DNA of 33,494 bases from CAYLHX01 sp964383675. GTDB lineage: Bacteria > Patescibacteriota > Gracilibacteria > UBA1369 > LOWO2-01-FULL-3. Positions 29,609-33,494 of the stretch are shown here, in pieces; position 1 is the stretch's first letter; each line of letters starts with the position of its first letter. Both the position numbers and the translations under genes were made by a program. The notes beneath the pieces are model-generated. The model worked only from the letters and a program-made list of their open reading frames with translations. It was not told the DNA's origin and made no database searches. The stretch spans positions 1 to 33,494 of the forward strand of contig CAYLHX010000015.1 in the NCBI GenBank assembly GCA_964383675.1. The letters are read 5' to 3'.

Positions 29609-29637
29609 TTGACGAGTGCCTTAATTATTTTTCTACT
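29609..29637 (+). promoter_or_regulatory. possible promoter of the exonuclease gene
   Basis: TTGACG (29609-29614), 17 bases, TCTACT (29632-29637). The -10 ends 5 bases before the TTG start at 29643, again suggesting a leaderless mRNA. The -10 match is only fair. Confidence 0.4.
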
Positions 29638-29642
29638 CCACC

Positions 29643-30563
29643 TTGAAAAAGCTGATACTTATAGACGGAAACGCGATAATACACAGAGCCTTTCATGCTC
29701 TGCCGCCTTTGAAATCGCCCAAAGGAGAGCTTGTTAATGCTGTTTTTGGCTTTAGCTCAATGTTGCTCAATTTGCTCAACAGTGAAAAACCCGACTATAT
29801 CGCCGTTTCATTCGATCTCAAAGGAAAAACTTTTCGTCACGAAGAGTATGAAGACTATAAGGCCACGCGCGTCAAAGCTCCCGATGAACTTTATGCTCAA
29901 ATTCCCCGTATTAAAGAGCTCGTACGAGCTTTTGAGATACCAATCTATGAAATTGCCGGCTACGAGGCCGATGATGTTTTGGGAACTCTGGCCAAACAAG
30001 CGGAAAAGCTGGAAGACATCACTACCTATATTGTTACCGGAGACATGGACACCATGCAGCTGGTGACCGATAGAACCAAGGTGTTGGCCCCGGGTAAAGG
30101 CTTCAAGGAAAGCATTATCTATAATTCTCAAAAGGTACTGGGCAAATACGGACTTATGCCAACTCAAATTGTTGATATGAAAGGGCTTCAGGGCGATAGC
30201 TCGGATAATATCAAAGGTGTTGCCGGTATTGGTCCTAAAACCGCCCGCACTTTACTGCAAAAATACGGGAACATCGAAAATATTTACGCAAACTTGGATC
30301 AAATCAGCGGTAAAGTTCATGAAAATCTCGAGCGTGATCGAGAGAGCGCTTTTCAGAGCAAAAGATTGGCCACTATCATTACTGATGTGGACGTAAAGCT
30401 GGATATCGAGGCCTGTAAAACTCACGAATACAACAAGGAAAAAGTGGTGCAACTGTTTGACGAATTGGGATTTAGAAGCCTTATTCCTAAGTTCACCAAT
30501 TTCAACAATCACTCGGACCGAAAACGACAGGACGACTACTCAGCTCAGCCGACGCTCTTCTAA
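29643..30563 (+). CDS. stand-alone 5'-3' exonuclease (Pol I N-domain type)
   Basis: 306 residues starting at a TTG (MKKLILIDGNAIIHRAFHAL). Metal ligands are visible: D8, E108/D110/D111 (YEADDVLGT), D134/D136 (TGDMDTMQL) and D185/D188 (GDSSDNI). The helix-hairpin-helix is GVAGIGPKTARTLL (192-205). It is the flap/RNase H-like domain of DNA polymerase I as a separate protein, acting in RNA primer removal and repair. No polymerase domain follows. The final residues DDYSAQPTLF end in QPTLF, resembling a beta-clamp-binding pentapeptide on a flexible tail. Confidence 0.92.
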   Translation: MKKLILIDGNAIIHRAFHALPPLKSPKGELVNAVFGFSSMLLNLLNSEKPDYIAVSFDLKGKTFRHEEYEDYKATRVKAPDELYAQIPRIKELVRAFEIPIYEIAGYEADDVLGTLAKQAEKLEDITTYIVTGDMDTMQLVTDRTKVLAPGKGFKESIIYNSQKVLGKYGLMPTQIVDMKGLQGDSSDNIKGVAGIGPKTARTLLQKYGNIENIYANLDQISGKVHENLERDRESAFQSKRLATIITDVDVKLDIEACKTHEYNKEKVVQLFDELGFRSLIPKFTNFNNHSDRKRQDDYSAQPTLF

Positions 30564-30632
30564 TAGCCAGTATGGCCGAATAAAAAATTTGAACACTAAT
30601 TGAGGTATTGTCCTTTTTTACTAAAAAAACAG

Positions 30633-30661
30633 TTGTACAAAAAAATGTTTTCTTGTAATAT
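30633..30661 (+). promoter_or_regulatory. promoter of ftsA
   Basis: TTGTAC (30633-30638), 17 bases, TAATAT (30656-30661), leaving about 29 bases of leader before the ATG at 30697. Confidence 0.65.
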
Positions 30662-30696
30662 CGCATCACAAGTTAACAGGGCATAATTTTAAACAT

Positions 30697-31938
30697 ATGG
30701 CACGATCCAAGATTGTAGCTAGTCTAGATATTGGTAGTTCAAAGATCAGAACTGTGGTTGGAATCCAGGAAAGCGAGTCGGCGGTACCTAATATTATTGG
30801 AGTGGGCATCGCTCCCTCCACCGGTTTACGCAAAGGCGCGGTAATTGACGTAGAAGAGACTATTAATAGTATTTCTTCCTCTTTGGAAGATGCTGAAAGA
30901 ATGGCCGGTGAACCGATAAATCATGTTTTCTTGGGTGTTGGTGGTAACCATATCGAGTCCATTAACAGCCGTGGTGTTATTGCCGTCCCTCAAGCCGATG
31001 CCGAGATCTCCGAGGATGATGTGGATCGCGTAATTGAAGCGGCCCAAGCCGTTACAATCCCAAGTAATCGCCGTATTCTCAGAATTATTCCAAAAACTTT
31101 CACCGTTGATGAGCAAAAAGGCATCAAATACCCTGTTGGTATGACCGGAATCCGCCTGGAGGTGGAAACACACATCGTTACCGGTTTTGAACCGACCATT
31201 AAAAATCTTGAAAAATGTGTTTTGCAATCCGGTGTGGATATTGATGACATTATCCCTACCTCTTTAGCTCCGGCCGAAGCGGTATTGTCTAAACGTCAGA
31301 AAGAGTTGGGAGTTGTTGTTGTGGATATCGGTTGTGGTGGAACCTCCGTCAGTGTTTTTGAAGACGGTTCAACCCTGCATACTGCGGTAATTCCGGTTGG
31401 TGGCGAGAATGTTACCAACGATATTGCCATCGGCATGCGTACCTCGATCGACACCGCTGAAAAAGTTAAAATTGAATACGGAAGTACCATCCCCGAAGAT
31501 GTAAATGACCGTGAAACCATAGACCTTTCTCTTATCAGCAAGATTGACACTCATCTGGTTTCCAAAAAACAGGTCTGCGAAATTATTCAGGCCCGCTATC
31601 ATGAAATTTTCCTACTGGTTAAAGATGAATTGGCCAAAATTCACCGCGATGGAATGTTGCCTGCCGGTGTGATTCTAACCGGCGCGGGCTCCAAACTTCC
31701 CGGAGTGATCGATCTGGCTCGTGAAGTTTTGAATCTTCCTGCGCAAATCGGATTTCCACAAAACTATGACGGTGTCGTGGACAAAATTGACGATCCCGCC
31801 TACGCAACCGCAATCGGCCTACTTATCTGGGGCTCTCGCTTTGAAGGAAGACATCATGCTGGACTTGGTCTGCGAGGACTTAACCTGAAAAAAGGGTTTA
31901 CCAGCATAAAGTCTTGGTTTAAGAACCTAATACCTTAA
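30697..31938 (+). CDS. ftsA: cell division protein FtsA
   Basis: 413 residues of the actin-like ATPase family. KIVASLDIGSSKIRTVVG is the phosphate-1 loop. NIIGVGIAPSTGLRKGAVIDVEETINSI leads to the SHS2 (1C) subdomain. VVVDIGCGGTSVSVFEDGSTLHTAVIPVGGENVTNDIA is phosphate-2, and AGVILTGAGSKLPGVIDLARE is the adenosine motif. The C-terminus GFTSIKSWFKNLIP is an amphipathic membrane-targeting helix. It tethers FtsZ filaments to the membrane. ftsZ follows after 66 bases with its own promoter. Confidence 0.97.
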   Translation: MARSKIVASLDIGSSKIRTVVGIQESESAVPNIIGVGIAPSTGLRKGAVIDVEETINSISSSLEDAERMAGEPINHVFLGVGGNHIESINSRGVIAVPQADAEISEDDVDRVIEAAQAVTIPSNRRILRIIPKTFTVDEQKGIKYPVGMTGIRLEVETHIVTGFEPTIKNLEKCVLQSGVDIDDIIPTSLAPAEAVLSKRQKELGVVVVDIGCGGTSVSVFEDGSTLHTAVIPVGGENVTNDIAIGMRTSIDTAEKVKIEYGSTIPEDVNDRETIDLSLISKIDTHLVSKKQVCEIIQARYHEIFLLVKDELAKIHRDGMLPAGVILTGAGSKLPGVIDLAREVLNLPAQIGFPQNYDGVVDKIDDPAYATAIGLLIWGSRFEGRHHAGLGLRGLNLKKGFTSIKSWFKNLIP

Positions 31939-31950
31939 ACCAAGATTGAT

Positions 31951-31980
31951 CTTGACAATATGTCAAGTGGCCAGTAATAA
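31951..31980 (+). promoter_or_regulatory. ftsZ promoter with palindrome over the -35
   Basis: TTGACA (31952-31957), 17 bases, TAATAA (31975-31980). The -35 lies in a perfect palindrome CTTGACA-ATA-TGTCAAG (31951-31967). A second TATAAT (31995-32000) ends 4 bases before the ATG, without a good -35. The palindrome is well placed for a repressor or another regulator. Confidence 0.65.
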
Positions 31981-32004
31981 TGACAACCTCTTAATATAAT
32001 CGTT

Positions 32005-33183
32005 ATGGCTACACAAGACGAAAATCTAAAAAATCTGTTTTCCTCTCAAAATTTTCAGGAGAAGATGGATAAAGTAAAACCAAAGCCAAAAACAATGGAG
32101 ATCACCCCTGAAATTACACCAGTGGCTAATATTAAGGTAGTCGGTGTAGGTGGTGGTGGTGGAAACGCAGTAAACCGCATGATCAAAGCGGGACTTAAAG
32201 GTATTGATTTTATTACTATTAATACCGACGCACAAGCGCTATATCACTCAGAGGCCGCTACAAAAATCAATGTTGGTAAGGCCACAACTCGCGGACTTGG
32301 TGCCGGAAGTAATCCTGATCTTGGACGTCAGGCCGCTGAAGAGAGTATCGACGAAATTAAAGATTCCATTGAAGGTAGCGACATGATTTTCATCACTTGT
32401 GGTTTAGGTGGGGGGACCGGTACCGGCGGTGCTCCGGTAATTGCCAATGTAGCCAAAGAAATGGGTATTTTGACCGTAGCCGTGGTCACTCGTCCTTTCT
32501 CATTTGAAGGACAGAGAAGAAAAACTCAGGCCGATGAAGGTCTGGAAAATTTGAAGAGCAAAGTGGATACCCTTATTACAATTCCGAACGACAGAATTCT
32601 TTCAATTATCGACAAGAAAACTCCACTGAACGATGCCTTCGCCGTAGTTGACGACGTTCTAAGACAAGGTGTGCAAGGTATCGCCGATCTGATTACCGTA
32701 CACGGAATGATCAATGTGGATTTCGCCGATGTTAAAGCTGTTATGGAAAATGCCGGTTCGGCTCTTATGGGTATCGGTTACGGTACCGGTGAAAACAGAG
32801 CTGCAGAAGCTGCCAAAACAGCTATTGAAAGTCCTCTGCTTGAACTTTCCATTGATGGTGCCAAGGGTGTGCTATTCAACATCACCGGCGGTAACGATCT
32901 AAGTATGTTCGAGGTTGATGAAGCTGCTAAGGTTATCACCGAAGCGGCCGATCCTGAAGCTAACATTATCTTCGGTGCGGTTATTAACGACTCTTATACC
33001 GGTGAAGTTAAAATCACAGTTGTGGCTACCGGCTTCGACTACAAGCAAAACGAAGCTACACTCGGTAGAGCTCGCACCAGCTTCCGTCCGGCGACTACCG
33101 ATCACAGTCGAGAAAACATGCCGATCAAGCAAACCGATAACGAACTGGATATTCCGGCTTTCATCCGTCAAAAGATGAACTAG
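32005..33183 (+). CDS. ftsZ: cell division protein FtsZ
   Basis: 392 residues. The GTP-binding loop GGGTGTGG (135-142) and NTDAQAL are in place, the synergy-loop region is NVDFADVKAVM, and the C-terminal peptide ELDIPAFIRQKMN matches the conserved tail that binds FtsA. The core begins at VANIKVVGVGGGGGNAVNRM (about residue 40), so there is an N-terminal extension of about 40 residues rich in Lys, Pro and Gln. It polymerises as the division ring. It is the last complete gene of the window. Confidence 0.97.
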   Translation: MATQDENLKNLFSSQNFQEKMDKVKPKPKTMEITPEITPVANIKVVGVGGGGGNAVNRMIKAGLKGIDFITINTDAQALYHSEAATKINVGKATTRGLGAGSNPDLGRQAAEESIDEIKDSIEGSDMIFITCGLGGGTGTGGAPVIANVAKEMGILTVAVVTRPFSFEGQRRKTQADEGLENLKSKVDTLITIPNDRILSIIDKKTPLNDAFAVVDDVLRQGVQGIADLITVHGMINVDFADVKAVMENAGSALMGIGYGTGENRAAEAAKTAIESPLLELSIDGAKGVLFNITGGNDLSMFEVDEAAKVITEAADPEANIIFGAVINDSYTGEVKITVVATGFDYKQNEATLGRARTSFRPATTDHSRENMPIKQTDNELDIPAFIRQKMN

Positions 33184-33213
33184 TTGTCTTCGCTCGAATT
33201 TATCGGGTATAGT
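33184..33213 (+). promoter_or_regulatory. possible promoter of the FemAB-like gene
   Basis: TTGTCT (33184-33189), 18 bases, TATAGT (33208-33213), starting directly after the ftsZ stop codon. Confidence 0.45.
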
Positions 33214-33237
33214 GCCAGAGCTGTTTCATAATGACCT

Positions 33238-33494
33238 ATGATTACGAGACTTCTAAACAAATCTGAAGAAGAGCTTTGGTTAAAGTTTGTGAAGAATCAC
33301 CCCCTGGGCACGATTCACCAGACTCCAACCTGGGGGCATTTTCAAGCTAACATTAAAAGTCGCGGCGCTTATTGGATTATGGTCCTAGAGCAGAACGATC
33401 GACTAGTCGGTGGCACCTTGGTTATTCGCCATCAGCTGCCCAAAGGATACACTTGGCTTTATGCAGCCCGCGGACCGCTTATTAATTATGGTAA
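33238..33494 (+). CDS. FemAB/peptidoglycan bridge-type aminoacyltransferase (partial)
   Basis: Open from the ATG at 33238 to the right edge (85 codons). The N-terminus reads MITRLLNKSEEELWLKFVKNHPLGTIHQTPTWGHFQ, then GGTLVIRHQLPKGYTWLYAARGPLI. This is the GNAT-like first half of FemABX proteins (the hPlg...Q...Wg.f pattern and the Y..RGPl strand). Such enzymes add amino acids from aminoacyl-tRNA to the peptidoglycan stem peptide, which suits a place next to ftsA-ftsZ. The rest lies outside the window, so the exact family member is uncertain. Confidence 0.75.
   Translation, partial: MITRLLNKSEEELWLKFVKNHPLGTIHQTPTWGHFQANIKSRGAYWIMVLEQNDRLVGGTLVIRHQLPKGYTWLYAARGPLINYG

Noticed and set aside
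1..33494. UGA recoded as Gly, as in some CPR lineages
   Set aside because: UGA ends several genes at the expected family length (for example the DciA-like gene at 27640) and no conserved gene has an in-frame UGA.

Overview
The window reads as a chromosomal piece of a Candidate Phyla Radiation (Patescibacteria) bacterium, possibly Peregrinibacteria-like. This is an inference, not proven by any marker here. Supporting signs are very tight gene packing, few Shine-Dalgarno sequences before starts, several TTG starts, a stand-alone Pol I-type 5'-3' exonuclease, a VKOR/DsbA oxidative-folding pair, a VirB2-like two-helix pilin, and secreted S-layer-homology (SLH) proteins. UGA acts as a stop codon throughout, which argues against the UGA-recoding lineages.

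Layout. (1) 1-2648, minus strand: a B12 adenosyltransferase, a flavodoxin and the alpha/gamma subunit of a 2-oxoacid:ferredoxin oxidoreductase that runs off the left edge. (2) 2694-6108, plus strand: a small membrane protein, a DsbA-like thiol oxidase, VKOR, DoxX and a four-helix membrane protein (an envelope disulfide-bond module), then a two-gene unit ending in a small serine hydrolase. (3) 6159-7653, minus strand: a duplicated DUF4389 membrane protein and the lipoprotein enzyme Lgt. (4) 7779-14445, minus strand: a six-gene aspartate-to-lysine operon, lysC-asd-dapB-dapA-lysA-dapL, preceded by a strong promoter and what looks like a classical leader-peptide attenuator. (5) 14461-20742, minus strand: a secreted SLH-ankyrin protein, DAHP synthase with a DoxX gene, and a large SLH protein with eight copies of an unrecognised WGWK repeat. 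(6) 20909-26073: an unknown plus-strand gene, then a minus-strand block with a RelE/Phd-type toxin-antitoxin pair, two class V PLP enzymes, an atypical SDR, a structured inverted repeat and tRNA-Asp. This block may be an accessory island beside the tRNA. (7) 26195-33494, mostly plus strand: core genes for a glycosyltransferase, DciA-like protein, S16, KhpA, a pilin, exonuclease, FtsA, FtsZ and the start of a FemAB-type gene.

The most notable observation is the lysC leader. A 19-residue peptide, MYKFIVTIKKTKKIRSERM, has five lysine codons. It sits between a TTGACA/TAAAAT promoter and an intrinsic terminator 21 bases before lysC. Its last codons can form either a small protector hairpin or an antiterminator that competes with the terminator. 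Together this predicts lysine (perhaps also threonine/isoleucine) sensing by ribosome stalling, rather than by an L-box riboswitch.

The second striking item is the eight-copy WGWK repeat, arranged as two similar four-unit blocks in one SLH protein. Function assignments rest on reading protein motifs by eye. No database search was possible.
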